The translations under genes and the position numbers were made by a program. DNA of 64,000 bases from Xanthobacteraceae bacterium (GTDB taxonomy: Bacteria > Pseudomonadota > Alphaproteobacteria > Rhizobiales > Xanthobacteraceae), in NCBI GenBank assembly GCA_019454205.1, contig CP075369.1:310001-374000 (forward strand), in the 5' to 3' direction. Of the stretch, positions 1 to 9,208 are shown piece by piece. The notes below the pieces were generated by a model that made no database searches, was not told the origin of the DNA, and worked only from the letters and a program-made list of their open reading frames with translations. Every line of letters begins with the position of its first letter. The first letter of the stretch is position 1.

Positions 1-33
1 TTGCGTCGTCATGCGCGCTCTTGTTTCCCTGCT

Positions 34-822
34 TTACCGGTTTGCAAGCGCCGCCAGCAGCGGTGCATGCAAGGATTTGCCCGAAGCAACGAGCATGCCG
101 TGTTTCGGCACGGGGCGGTTGTAGCGCGGCAGGTTGCCCGCGCTATCGGTCAATTTGCCGCCAGCCTCGTGAATGATCAAATCGGCGGCAGCAATGTCCC
201 AATCGTTGGCGTTCTCGCGCGCCAGTGCGCCGTCGATTTCCCCGCTGGCCACCCGCGCAAGGCGCACGGCGATGGCATGAATATGGGGGGCGCTTGTCAT
301 ATTTCCGGTCTGCGCGAAGGTTTTCTCCAGGCCGTAAGGCCGGGCGATAGCCGCCGTCTTCACGTCGCGCGGTTCGCTGGCCGAGATCGCCGTGCCGTTG
401 CGGGTCGCGCCGTTGCCGAGTGCTGCCGCGAACAGTTCGCCGGTCGCAGGCACGAAAACCGCGCCGAGCACCGGCCGCCCTTCCTCCACGAGCGCTGCGC
501 ATACGGCCCAGTCTTCTTTCCCGGCGACGAAGGAGCGGGTGCCGTCGATCGGATCGACGATCCAGATGCGGGATTTCTCCAGCCGCGCGGGAGCGTCCGC
601 GGTTTCTTCCGAAAGCCAGCCCGCATCGAGATCGGCCTCGAACAGCCGTTTGCGCAGGAACAGATCGACCGCGAGATCGGCTTCCGTCACCGGTGATTGA
701 TTCTCTTTATTCCAGGTGCGCACGTCTTTCCGGAACATGGAGAGCGCGAGTCGGCCGGCTTCCGAAACGGCATCTGTCAGCGCGGGAAGCAAAGCGGCGC
801 TCGGCGCGGAAGAGATCGTCAT
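34..822 (-). CDS. cysQ: Inositol monophosphatase-family 3'(2'),5'-bisphosphate nucleotidase (CysQ-like)
   Basis: This 262-residue protein carries the metal-binding signatures of the Mg2+-dependent, Li+-sensitive phosphatase superfamily: an EETAD acidic segment (about residues 72-76), WIVDPIDGTRSF near residues 87-98 and a C-terminal WDIAAADLIIHEAGG. In CysQ these bind the metals that hydrolyse 3'-phosphoadenosine 5'-phosphate, a by-product of sulfate assimilation. The length is typical for a cytosolic member. The closely related inositol-1-phosphatases share the same motifs, so the substrate is inferred from overall resemblance rather than seen. The ATG has only a weak upstream purine stretch. 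The next gene is divergent; 33 bases beyond the stop reach the window edge and cannot be assigned. Confidence 0.8.
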   Translation of the reverse strand: MTISSAPSAALLPALTDAVSEAGRLALSMFRKDVRTWNKENQSPVTEADLAVDLFLRKRLFEADLDAGWLSEETADAPARLEKSRIWIVDPIDGTRSFVAGKEDWAVCAALVEEGRPVLGAVFVPATGELFAAALGNGATRNGTAISASEPRDVKTAAIARPYGLEKTFAQTGNMTSAPHIHAIAVRLARVASGEIDGALARENANDWDIAAADLIIHEAGGKLTDSAGNLPRYNRPVPKHGMLVASGKSLHAPLLAALANR

Positions 823-1001
823 GGGCCCGCTCTAGAGGCTGTCCGGGGCGAGGGCAAGCAACGCTTTCTCAACGATGATGGCCGGATCGGCACTCTATCG
901 AGGCAAAAAAGGAAAGATTTACCCAATCCCTTAAGCGGATCGTTCTGGCTTGCTGTCATGGTCGCTCCAACGACCGGAAAAATCCGGCGGGGGAGACGAA
1001 A

Positions 1002-1574
1002 TTGAGGCGTCAGACAGGCGCGGCCGAATACGCGCGGGAAGGATCGGGTCCTCTGTCCGGACCCGATCCGCTCCGCCTCCCGGCTGCATTCATCGCTTCC
1101 GACCCGGCCGCCGACGGCGGCGAACGCCGCGTCGAGATCGGCCAGGAGCGCGTCGATCTCCAGCGCAGCGTGCGCGGCGTGCACATGCATCTGAAATTGC
1201 CGCTTCAGGAATTTCTCGGCATCGCCGTGCGCGTGCTGATCGCGTCGGACGACATGCAGATTCACGTTCAGCTCGAACATCGCGACGAGGCACTGAGCAT
1301 CCCGCTCATGGTCTCGAACGACAGCGCGGCTTCGGCGATTGCCGCGCGGCGCTGGAGCCGTGCGCTCGGTCTTCCCGTGCTGATCGCCGGGGAAGGCGGG
1401 CGCTTGTGCAATCCCGCCGCCATGCGCAACCGGACCAAGGAAGCGCCGCGCCGCCGCAAACGCTCGATGCTGCGCCACCGCCGCACCACGATGCGGATTC
1501 GTCACGCCGCCGCGCAGACGCAATGCGCGAGCGCATCCCATGCCGGCGAGCGCGAAATCATCGCGCGCACCTGA
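1002..1574 (+). CDS. DUF6101-like protein of unknown function
   Basis: This 190-residue protein starts with TTG, chosen because a strong GGGGGAGA ribosome site lies just upstream. The first 130 residues form the recognisable part: LPAAFIASDPAADGGERRVEIG, then a segment around VRGVHMHLKLPLQEFLGIAVRV and a stretch ending RALGLPVLIAGEG, which resembles the Rhizobiales family DUF6101. The last 60 residues are very rich in Arg and could bind nucleic acid, but that is only a guess from composition. No signal peptide or membrane segment is visible. It converges on ubiA with one base between the stop codons. Function is unknown. Confidence 0.65.
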   Translation: MRRQTGAAEYAREGSGPLSGPDPLRLPAAFIASDPAADGGERRVEIGQERVDLQRSVRGVHMHLKLPLQEFLGIAVRVLIASDDMQIHVQLEHRDEALSIPLMVSNDSAASAIAARRWSRALGLPVLIAGEGGRLCNPAAMRNRTKEAPRRRKRSMLRHRRTTMRIRHAAAQTQCASASHAGEREIIART

Positions 1575-1575
1575 G

Positions 1576-2520
1576 CTAGTACGGAAAGCCGTTCGCCTTC
1601 GCGATCACGTCCGCGGTCAAACCCGCGAACAGCAAAAGCCCCGCGTCGCGGTTCGCGCGAAACAGTTTCAGGCAATAGGCCGGATTGTCGGCGTCGAGCG
1701 TCCGCACCTGCCATGCCAGATGCATCGCGAACGCTGCCAGTCCCGCGAACGAAAGAACGCCGCCGCCGGAGAACGCAATGGCGACCCCGGCAAGGATAAC
1801 GGTGCCCGCGTACAAAATCGCGATGGCGCTTCGGGTCTGTTCGCCGAACAGCCGCGCCGAGGATTTCACGCCGATGATCGCATCGTCGCGCCGGTCCTGG
1901 TGCGCGTAGATCGTGTCGTAGCCGATCACCCACAAAATTGTGCCCGCATATAAAACGAGCGGACGCCAGTCGAGGCTGCCGAACACGGCCGCCCATCCCA
2001 TCAGCGCCCCCCACGAGAAGGCGAGGCCGAGCACGAACTGCGGCATCGAAATCACGCGTTTCGCGAGCGGATAGATCGCGACAATGAGCAGCGAAGAAAT
2101 ACCGACGAGAATCGCGAATCGGTTCATCAGCAGCAGAACCGCAAGCCCCACGAATGAAAGTAAGATAGCGAATGCAAAAGCCGCTTTCGCGCTAACCTGC
2201 CCGGAAGGGATCGGGCGGCTTTTCGTGCGTTCGACCTGCGCGTCGATCTTGCGGTCGAGGATATCATTCCATGTGGTGCCCGCACCGCGCATGACGATTG
2301 CGCCGATCAGGAACAGAACGAGCAGTTTGAAATCCGGCCACGGCGCACGTTGTGCGAGCGCGGCCATCGCCGTCGACCACCAGCACGGCAACAACAAAAG
2401 CCACCAGCCGATAGGCCGGTCGATACGCGCAAGGCGGAGATAGGGCTGCGCCCATGCGGGCGCGCTGCGGTCCACCCAGTTGCCGGTCGAGTCGGCAACC
2501 GGTGCCGCGGCTGGCTTCAT
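1576..2520 (-). CDS. ubiA: 4-hydroxybenzoate polyprenyltransferase
   Basis: UbiA joins an all-trans polyprenyl diphosphate to 4-hydroxybenzoate in the inner membrane, the first membrane step of ubiquinone synthesis. The 314-residue sequence shows both Asp-rich Mg-diphosphate motifs, NDILDRKID near residues 85-93 and DTIYAHQDRRDD near residues 202-213, with RPIPSGQVS after the first and seven to nine hydrophobic helices. PIGWWLLLLPCWW near the N terminus is typical of UbiA and separates it from the haem O synthase CtaB, found elsewhere in this window. Its ATG overlaps the stop of the upstream gene (ATGA), so the pair is probably translationally coupled. Confidence 0.93.
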   Translation of the reverse strand: MKPAAAPVADSTGNWVDRSAPAWAQPYLRLARIDRPIGWWLLLLPCWWSTAMAALAQRAPWPDFKLLVLFLIGAIVMRGAGTTWNDILDRKIDAQVERTKSRPIPSGQVSAKAAFAFAILLSFVGLAVLLLMNRFAILVGISSLLIVAIYPLAKRVISMPQFVLGLAFSWGALMGWAAVFGSLDWRPLVLYAGTILWVIGYDTIYAHQDRRDDAIIGVKSSARLFGEQTRSAIAILYAGTVILAGVAIAFSGGGVLSFAGLAAFAMHLAWQVRTLDADNPAYCLKLFRANRDAGLLLFAGLTADVIAKANGFPY

Positions 2521-3038
2521 CGTTGCAGGACGTTGCCGGAAAGCGTGTCGAAGATGCCGCCACCCGACTGCGGCGTTTCAGGCGTGGAGCCGGTGCCGGT
2601 GGTAAGCGCGCCACTGAGGCCCTGGCTCGGCGGCGGCGGTGTCGCTGTGGTCTGGTTGGCGGCGGCCGCACAAATCTTGGTCTTCATTTCGTTGGTGCGC
2701 TCGCGGCTTTTCTTCAGGCCGTCCGCTGCATTTGCGGGAATGCCGCACTCCTGCGCTTTCGTTTCGAGAAAGCGGATCATTTTGACTTCGGCATTGGAAT
2801 AGCTGGTGATGCGCGCGCAGAGTTCTTTAGCGGACATCTTCTTTTTGCTGGCGACCTGCAGCGCATTGCCTTTGGCCTGCAGATCGGTCCGCAGCGGCTC
2901 GAACTGCGCCTGACAGGGGTGCTGTTGCTGCTGTTGCGGGGCAGGGGTCATCATCTGCGCCTGCGCGTTCATGGCGCGCTCGCCCGTTGCGATCAGCAGC
3001 AGGGTCACGATCAGCGCAAGCGATATGCGAGCGAACAT
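2517..3038 (-). CDS. Small secreted protein of unknown function, upstream of ubiA
   Basis: I start this gene at the internal ATG at 3038 because it opens a clear signal peptide (MFARISLALIVTLLLIATG) whereas the upstream extension does not look coding. The mature part of about 150 residues has a short Gln run (PAPQQQQQHP), a central charged helical segment with three cysteines (LCARI, QECGI, KICAA) and a Pro/Gly/Thr-rich tail. The cysteines could form disulfides in the periplasm. It overlaps ubiA by four bases, suggesting one transcript. No enzyme motif is seen; I recognise it only as the kind of small periplasmic protein found in Rhizobiales. Confidence 0.6.
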   Translation of the reverse strand: MFARISLALIVTLLLIATGERAMNAQAQMMTPAPQQQQQHPCQAQFEPLRTDLQAKGNALQVASKKKMSAKELCARITSYSNAEVKMIRFLETKAQECGIPANAADGLKKSRERTNEMKTKICAAAANQTTATPPPPSQGLSGALTTGTGSTPETPQSGGGIFDTLSGNVLQR

Positions 3039-3142
3039 GCGGTGCCGGTCCGGTTGTGGTGCCAAGGCGTAACAAAAGGCATCGACTTGGGGCAATATCG
3101 CGGCGAAAACGCCGTTAACCGCCCAAACCCGCGGAGATTTGA

Positions 3143-3880
3143 TTGGCAAAGTACGATTTCCGCACACAACGGCTCTTTGTGGAGGCCCCTCTCGCCGCAG
3201 CGCAAGAAATCGAGGCCGTCCCGGAGCAGGCCCATTATCTGCGCAATGTGCTGCGGTTGGCTGACGGCAGCCCGTTACTCCTTTTCAACGGGCGGGACGG
3301 CGAATGGCTGGCGAGCGCGGCACTGACCGGAAAACGCGGCGTCCTGCTCAGGCCCGAACGACAAACCCGCCCGCAGCCTGAAACCTTCGGGCCGGTTTAT
3401 GCGTTTGCTCCCATCAAGCAGGCCCGGCTCGATTACATGGTCCAGAAGGCGGTCGAAATGGGAGCTTCCCGGCTTTCTCCCGTCATCACCCAGCACACGC
3501 AGGTAACGCGCTTGAACCAGGAACGGATGCAGGCGAATGCGGTCGAAGCCGCCGAGCAGTGCGGCATCCTCGCGATTCCGCAGGTCGACGCGCCGCTCGC
3601 ATTCGAGCGCTGGTGCGATTCGCTGAACGCGTCGCAGACGATCGTCTTCTGCGATGAGGAGGGCGAGGGCGCGCCACTTGATGTATTGCAAGCCGCACCG
3701 CGTGAAGGACTGGCGGTACTGGTCGGTCCCGAAGGCGGCTTTTCGGACCGCGAACGCGAAACGCTGCTCGCGCGAAAGAATGTAATTCGTCTGTCGCTCG
3801 GTCCGCGCATTTTGCGCGCCGATACCGCAGCTGTTGCCGCGCTTGCGCTGGTTCAGGCGGCACGCGGCGACTGGCGTTGA
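3143..3880 (+). CDS. rsmE: 16S rRNA (uracil(1498)-N(3))-methyltransferase
   Basis: RsmE methylates N3 of U1498 in 16S rRNA of the 30S subunit using S-adenosylmethionine. The 245-residue product has the family marks of the SPOUT trefoil-knot fold: an N-terminal PUA-like part with HYLRNVLRL, AFAPIKQARLDYMVQKAVEMG in the middle, and the SAM-binding knot VGPEGGFSDRE followed by LGPRILRADTA at the C terminus. The start is TTG with GCGGAG about eight bases upstream; the next in-frame ATG would cut into the conserved domain. It is divergent from the ubiA pair and followed by the glutathione-type ligases. Confidence 0.93.
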   Translation: MAKYDFRTQRLFVEAPLAAAQEIEAVPEQAHYLRNVLRLADGSPLLLFNGRDGEWLASAALTGKRGVLLRPERQTRPQPETFGPVYAFAPIKQARLDYMVQKAVEMGASRLSPVITQHTQVTRLNQERMQANAVEAAEQCGILAIPQVDAPLAFERWCDSLNASQTIVFCDEEGEGAPLDVLQAAPREGLAVLVGPEGGFSDRERETLLARKNVIRLSLGPRILRADTAAVAALALVQAARGDWR

Positions 3881-3915
3881 CGCGGCGCGCTGTTTCCCCG
3901 AAACAACGAGGCATC

Positions 3916-5037
3916 ATGACCAACGAATATAGCTTCGGCATCGAGGAAGAATATTTCGTCGTTCATGCCGAGACCAAGGCAGTGCAGCGTCGAATGCCTT
4001 CGGCATTTCTTGCTGCGCTGAAGACAGGTCTCGGCGGTTCGGTAATGCGCGAGATGCTGCAATCGCAGATCGAGGTTGCAACGCAACCTTCGACTGACTT
4101 CGGTGAAGCCGCGCGCGAATTGCGCGCGCTGCGCAGGAATGTTGGCGCCATCGCCGCCGAGTTCGACCTTGCCTTCATCGCCTCCGGCACGCATCCCACC
4201 GCGGCATGGACTTCCGCGCGGCAGACCGAAGCCATGCGCTACGACGGCATGATGCAGGATTTGCAGATGCTGGCCGAGCGCAACATGCTGTGCGGCCTGC
4301 ACGTGCACGTGGAGTTGCCGGACCCGTCGCGGCGCGTGGAAATCATGCGCCGCGTTACGCCTTTCGTTCCGTATTTCATCGCGCTCGCGACTTCGTCGCC
4401 GTTCTGGAATTCGCGCCGCACCGGCCTGATGGGCTATCGCCTCGCGGCCTACGACGAGTTGCCGCGCACCGGCCTGCCGCCGCTGTTCCAGAGCGACGCC
4501 GATTTCGAATCCTACAAGCAGGCGCTGATCGATGCGCGCGTGATGCCGGACGGCAGCTACCTCTGGTGGGCGATCCGTCCGTCCGAAGCGCACCCGACGC
4601 TGGAATTGCGCGCGCCCGACAGTTGCACGCGCGTGGAAGACGCCATCGGCATCGCAGCGCTCTATCGTGCGCTGGTCCGCCATCTGTTCGAGAATGCGGA
4701 CTTGAATGCGAAGGTGACGCCGGTCGACCACGCCATTGCCGCCGAAAACAAGTGGCGCGCGCAGCGCTACGGCATCCACGGCAGTTTCGTGGATCGCGAC
4801 GCCGGCCGCGCGGTGCCGATCGGCGAGGCGGTGCGCGCGCTGCTGGCCCGCGTCAGGGACGATGCCGTGGCGCTCGGCTGCGAAGCGCAACTGAAGCGGG
4901 TCGAAACGATTCTCGCCGAAGGCACCAGTGCCGACGCGCAGATCACGGTATTCAGCGAGGCGGAGGCCCGGACCAGAAGCCGCGGCGAAGCGCTGAAAGC
5001 CGTGAAGAACTGGCTTGCCGCGACGTCCGCGCAGTAA
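3916..5037 (+). CDS. YbdK-type carboxylate-amine ligase (GCS2 family)
   Basis: This 373-residue protein belongs to the glutamate-cysteine ligase 2 (YbdK) family: it opens with YSFGIEEEYFVV, the glutamate/metal-binding start of the fold, followed by MLQSQIEVATQPS, GLHVHVELPDPSRR and WWAIRPSEAHPTLELRAPD. E. coli YbdK has only weak glutamate-cysteine ligase activity and its real substrate is uncertain, so I do not call this gshA. I use the ATG at 3916, which has GAGG just upstream, rather than the TTG overlapping rsmE. A dedicated plant-type glutamate-cysteine ligase follows about 85 bases downstream in the same direction. Confidence 0.88.
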   Translation: MTNEYSFGIEEEYFVVHAETKAVQRRMPSAFLAALKTGLGGSVMREMLQSQIEVATQPSTDFGEAARELRALRRNVGAIAAEFDLAFIASGTHPTAAWTSARQTEAMRYDGMMQDLQMLAERNMLCGLHVHVELPDPSRRVEIMRRVTPFVPYFIALATSSPFWNSRRTGLMGYRLAAYDELPRTGLPPLFQSDADFESYKQALIDARVMPDGSYLWWAIRPSEAHPTLELRAPDSCTRVEDAIGIAALYRALVRHLFENADLNAKVTPVDHAIAAENKWRAQRYGIHGSFVDRDAGRAVPIGEAVRALLARVRDDAVALGCEAQLKRVETILAEGTSADAQITVFSEAEARTRSRGEALKAVKNWLAATSAQ

Positions 5038-5122
5038 TGCGCAGCCCGCATGACCGCTGCCGTTGGCGGCGGTCGCATCACTCCTGTATGGTCCGCGACC
5101 TTTCAATTCCGGCTTCCCCTGC

Positions 5123-6493
5123 ATGGCCCGCGACCAGACCGATACGACGCCGATCGAATCTCGCGACGAACTCGTCGCCTGGATCGCGGCGGGAGAGAAA
5201 CCGGCAAGCCAATTCCGTGTCGGTACCGAGCACGAGAAAATTCCGTTCCGCGTCGCCGACCGCTCGCCGGTCGCCTACGAGGGCCGCCGTGGCATCCGCG
5301 CATTGCTGGAAGGGATGCAATTGCTCCTCGGCTGGGAGCCGATCCTCGAAGGCCGCACGCTGATCGGCCTCGCCGATGTCACGGGCGGCGGCGCGATCTC
5401 GCTGGAGCCGGGCGGACAATTCGAACTTTCCGGCGCGCCGCTCGAAAACATCCACCGCACCTGCGCCGAACTCCACGCGCATCTCGCGCAACTGCGCCAG
5501 ATCGCGGAGCCGCTCGGCATCGGCTTTCTCGGCATCGGCATGTCTCCGCAATGGACGCGAGCCGAAACGCCGGTGATGCCGAAAGGACGCTACAAGATCA
5601 TGTCGAACTACATGCCGAAGGTCGGCACGCTCGGCATCGACATGATGTTCCGTACCTGCACCGTGCAGGCCAATCTCGATTTTCTGTCCGAAGCCGACAT
5701 GGTGAAGAAGCTGCGCGTGTCGCTTGCGTTGCAGCCGATCGCGACCGCGCTGTTCGCGAACTCGCCCTTCACCGAAGGCAAGCCGAATGGATTTCTTTCG
5801 TTCCGCTCGCATGTCTGGGAAGATACCGACAACGCCCGCGCCGGCATGTTGCCCTTCGCATTCGAGGACGGCATGGGCTACGAGCGCTACGTCGATTACG
5901 CACTCGATGTGCCGATGTATTTCATCAAGCGCGGCGACGAATATATCGACGTCGCCGGTTCCTCGTTCCGCGACCTGCTGGCCGGAAATCATCCGGGCCT
6001 GCCGGGCGGCCGCGCCACCGTTTCGGATTGGGCCAATCACCTCAGCACGATTTTTCCGGAAGTGCGCCTCAAGCGTTATCTGGAAATGCGCGGCGCGGAT
6101 GCGGGACCGACCGACCGGCTCTGCGCGCTTCCGGCATACTGGGTCGGTATTCTGTACGACAACGCTTCCCTCGACGCGGCCTACGAGATGACGAAAGGCT
6201 GGAGCGAGGAGCAGCGTGAGGCGCTCCGCCACGACGTGCCGAAACTCGGCCTGAACGCGAAGATCGGTGGCAAGACCGTCCGCGAGATCGCGGGCGAAAC
6301 CGTGGACCTGGCGAGGAACGGCCTGAAGCGCCGCGGGCACAAGCTCTACGACGGCCGCGACGAATCCACCTATCTCGAACCGCTCGAAGACGCAGTCGAG
6401 CGCGGCAGGACCCCCGCGGAAGATTTACTTGCCCGCTACGAAGGCGAGTGGGCACATTCCGTAGAGCCGGTATTCAAGGCACTCGCATACTGA
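5123..6493 (+). CDS. gshA: Glutamate--cysteine ligase (plant/alphaproteobacterial type)
   Basis: This 456-residue enzyme makes gamma-glutamylcysteine, the first step of glutathione synthesis in the cytosol. It matches the plant/alphaproteobacterial class of GshA in length and motifs: FRVGTEHEKIPF near the N terminus, GLADVTGGGAISLEPGGQFELSG (glutamate/ATP-binding part), YKIMSNYMPKVGTLGIDMMFRTCTVQANLDF in the core, and FALPAYWVGILYD-like LCALPAYWVGILYDN toward the C terminus. The ATG at 5123 fits family N termini better than the upstream in-frame start. gshB is not in the window. The neighbouring YbdK-type ligase belongs to the same broad superfamily. Confidence 0.93.
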   Translation: MARDQTDTTPIESRDELVAWIAAGEKPASQFRVGTEHEKIPFRVADRSPVAYEGRRGIRALLEGMQLLLGWEPILEGRTLIGLADVTGGGAISLEPGGQFELSGAPLENIHRTCAELHAHLAQLRQIAEPLGIGFLGIGMSPQWTRAETPVMPKGRYKIMSNYMPKVGTLGIDMMFRTCTVQANLDFLSEADMVKKLRVSLALQPIATALFANSPFTEGKPNGFLSFRSHVWEDTDNARAGMLPFAFEDGMGYERYVDYALDVPMYFIKRGDEYIDVAGSSFRDLLAGNHPGLPGGRATVSDWANHLSTIFPEVRLKRYLEMRGADAGPTDRLCALPAYWVGILYDNASLDAAYEMTKGWSEEQREALRHDVPKLGLNAKIGGKTVREIAGETVDLARNGLKRRGHKLYDGRDESTYLEPLEDAVERGRTPAEDLLARYEGEWAHSVEPVFKALAY

Positions 6494-6504
6494 CGGGGAC
6501 GATC

Positions 6505-8217
6505 ATGCGCAGACGCGACTTTCTCGCAGCCACGTTTGCAGCATTGGCGGTTCAGGCGGCCCCCGCAACGATGCGCCCGGCCGCCGCGCAGGCGCAGAAG
6601 CGGCGCTTCATCGACGTGCATTGTCATCTGTTCAATGCGCACGACCTGCCGATCCGGGGCTTTCTCGAACAGGTCGTCCTGCCCGCCGATCACAAACACG
6701 CGAAACAGGTCAAGATGCACGAGTCGACCTTTCGCGAACTGACCAAAATCCTGATCGACTTCATCCGCCACGACACGCCGACCCCGAAGAAAGAAGAATT
6801 GCTGCTGACCGAAATCGCGAACCGAAGCGCGATGGCGCCGACCCGCGCCATGCGCGAGGTCAGCGAGCGCGAATTGATGAGAACGATTCTGCGCGAAATC
6901 TGGTGGCCGAAGGAAACGCAGGACAAGATACGCATGCGCGTCGGCGGCAACTACATTTCCGGCGTTGCGCTGATCCAGATCAAGAGGGAAATCCTGGGCG
7001 AGATTTTCAAGGATCTGAAACCGGATCGCGAGAACGATCCGACCATGCTGGAGATCACGCCGGATTACGCCGCCGACCAGTTGTATGAAAGCAATGGCCC
7101 GCTCGGCCGCGGTTTCCGCTGGGCGATGCTGTTCATCCGTAATCGTTTCGAACTGGTAGACAACCTGCATGCTTTGCATCAGGGACGCACCGAATTGCTC
7201 ACGCCCGCGCTGGTCGATCTCTCGCTCTGGGTGGGCGACGAGGATCACCATTCGATCCACGATCAGATGCAGGTACTGGAACAGATTTCGCTGAGGCCGC
7301 AAGGCGTGCGCGTGCACGGTTTCATTCCATTCTGTCCGCTGCGGCAGGCGACGCATTTCCAGCGCCGCCGCATGGAAGTCGAGCCAATCAAGACGGTGAA
7401 GGACGCCATCGGCGAAGGCGACAAGCCCGGCAAGGGGTTCATCGGCGTGAAGCTGTATCCGCCGATGGGTTTTCGTCCCGCAGCGAACGCGAAACTCGGC
7501 GACCGCTTTCCGAAACGCACGGCGCTCGCGGTTCTGAAAGAAGAGACCGGAGAGAAGATCGACGCCGCGTTGTGGGACTTGTTCGGCTGGTGCGCGGCAA
7601 ACGATGTACCGGTGATGGCCCACTGCAACAATTCCTATGGCTCTGCGCCGGGCTATGCCGAACGCTCGCATCCGAAATACTGGCGGCCTGTCCTCGAAAA
7701 TCCGGAGCGCAGCAGGTTGCGTCTCAACCTCGCGCATTTCGGCGACTTCGATGAAGCCTTCGATAAGGGAAAGCTGAAACCAAAAGGCGTCGAACAGTCC
7801 TGGGAATGGGAAGTCGGGCGCATGTGGGAGGATTTCCCGGACGCGAAGATTTACGCCGACATCAGCTATTTTTCGGAAATCTACGAAAACAGCGGCCACC
7901 GCCGCGACGTCGCGCGCTTGCTTGCGCAGTTTCGCGAGCGGTTCCCGATGGCCGCGAAGCGCCTGATGTACGGCAGCGACTGGATGATGGTCGGGCTGGA
8001 GGAAAAATTCTCGAACCGCTACCCCGACGACATCGCCGAATTCCTGCGCCGCGATGCTGGCTTCGGCAACGCAGAGCTGGACGACATTCTGTTCGGCAAC
8101 GCCGCGGATTTTCTGGGCCTGCGGACGGCCGACAAGGAGAGGGGCACGCGCGGGCGGCTGGAGCGTTTCTACGCATTCCACAACCTCGATGCCGGGTGGC
8201 TAGAGAAGTTCGCGTAA
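6505..8217 (+). CDS. Tat-exported amidohydrolase-family (amidohydrolase 2) protein
   Basis: The 570-residue protein begins with a twin-arginine-like leader (MRRRDFLAATFAALAVQAAP...AAAQA), so it is probably exported folded. The body is a metal-dependent TIM-barrel hydrolase of the amidohydrolase-2 type: the first metal pair HCH at residues 39-41, a VMAHCNNSYG strand in the second half and YGSDWMMVG near the C terminus, where the Asp is expected to be catalytic. At 570 residues it is longer than the 300-350 usual for the family; an insertion of about 200 residues separates the HCH motif from the rest. The substrate cannot be told. It stands alone between gshA and a DMT transporter. Confidence 0.75.
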   Translation: MRRRDFLAATFAALAVQAAPATMRPAAAQAQKRRFIDVHCHLFNAHDLPIRGFLEQVVLPADHKHAKQVKMHESTFRELTKILIDFIRHDTPTPKKEELLLTEIANRSAMAPTRAMREVSERELMRTILREIWWPKETQDKIRMRVGGNYISGVALIQIKREILGEIFKDLKPDRENDPTMLEITPDYAADQLYESNGPLGRGFRWAMLFIRNRFELVDNLHALHQGRTELLTPALVDLSLWVGDEDHHSIHDQMQVLEQISLRPQGVRVHGFIPFCPLRQATHFQRRRMEVEPIKTVKDAIGEGDKPGKGFIGVKLYPPMGFRPAANAKLGDRFPKRTALAVLKEETGEKIDAALWDLFGWCAANDVPVMAHCNNSYGSAPGYAERSHPKYWRPVLENPERSRLRLNLAHFGDFDEAFDKGKLKPKGVEQSWEWEVGRMWEDFPDAKIYADISYFSEIYENSGHRRDVARLLAQFRERFPMAAKRLMYGSDWMMVGLEEKFSNRYPDDIAEFLRRDAGFGNAELDDILFGNAADFLGLRTADKERGTRGRLERFYAFHNLDAGWLEKFA

Positions 8218-8308
8218 AGCCATGCGCCGGGCGCACTCCTAATTCCGGGCAAGGCAGGCTAGGCAGGCGCGTGCGCGCAACGCTTCATTTGCCGGAACAT
8301 CTCCTTTC

Positions 8309-9208
8309 ATGACGCCATCCCGCCTGACCGCAAAGGATTTCATCCTCTACGCCACCGTCGTCCTGCTCTGGGGCGCGAGCTGGCTACCATTGCGCCTGCA
8401 ACTCGGCGTGGTCTCGCCGGAAGTGTCCGGCGTATGGCGCTTTCTGCTCGGCGGGCTGATCGTATCGGGCTGGGTCATCCTCAGCGGCGGCCGCGTGCGC
8501 TTCCCGCTGCAGGACCATCTGCGCTTCGTGGTTCTGGGACTGACGATGTTCTCGGCGAACTTCCTGTCCGCCTATTACGCCGGCTTCCATTTGCACGGCG
8601 GCGCGCTGGCGCTCTTGTTTTCGCTGACCGCGGTGATGAACCCGCTTTACGCGGCCGCACTCGGCCGGGGCGGGCTGAACGTTCGCGTACTGGCAGGTGC
8701 TGCGCTCGGCGTCGCGGGACTGGCTTTTCTGTTCGGGCACGAATTCGCGGCCGCGACCGCCGCCAGCGGCGCGGCGGTTGGCGTGATGCTGATGCTGCTT
8801 TCCACCTTCACGTTCTCCACCGGCAACATGTTCTCGACCGCGTTCCAGTCGCGCGGACTTCCGGTAATGTCCGCGAATGCGTGGTCGATGCTCTACGGCG
8901 CGGCGTTTCTCGCGCTGTTTTCGCTGTTCCGCGGCCAGCCGTTCATCATCGAGTGGAGCGCGCGTTACGTGCTCTCGATCCTCTGGCTCGCGATTGCAGG
9001 AACCGCGATCGGATTCTTTGCGTATGTCACGCTGCTGGGCCGCATCGGCGCGGGGCGCACCGGCTATGTCACGGTGCTGATGCCGGTGGTCGCGCTGCTG
9101 CTCTCGACGCTGTTCGAGAATTACGAATGGACGCTGGCGGGCGTGATCGGCGTCGTCCTCGTGCTGGCCGGAAACGCAATCGTCCTGTCCGCGCCCGCGC
9201 GGAAATAA
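8309..9208 (+). CDS. EamA/DMT-family transporter
   Basis: A 299-residue integral membrane protein with ten predicted helices arranged as two EamA repeats of five. The start (FILYATVVLLWGASWLPLRLQLG) carries the WG-S-W pattern common at the first helix of drug/metabolite exporters, and the second repeat ends LAGVIGVVLVLAGNAIVLS. Such proteins usually export small metabolites such as amino acids or purines, but the substrate cannot be read from the sequence. Its stop lies immediately next to the stop of the convergent cation antiporter gene, leaving no room for a separate terminator. Confidence 0.85.
   Translation: MTPSRLTAKDFILYATVVLLWGASWLPLRLQLGVVSPEVSGVWRFLLGGLIVSGWVILSGGRVRFPLQDHLRFVVLGLTMFSANFLSAYYAGFHLHGGALALLFSLTAVMNPLYAAALGRGGLNVRVLAGAALGVAGLAFLFGHEFAAATAASGAAVGVMLMLLSTFTFSTGNMFSTAFQSRGLPVMSANAWSMLYGAAFLALFSLFRGQPFIIEWSARYVLSILWLAIAGTAIGFFAYVTLLGRIGAGRTGYVTVLMPVVALLLSTLFENYEWTLAGVIGVVLVLAGNAIVLSAPARK

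Noticed and set aside
6436..8181. A 581-codon minus-strand frame opposite the amidohydrolase
   Set aside because: The plus strand has the Tat leader and metal motifs; the minus frame shows only GC-bias composition.
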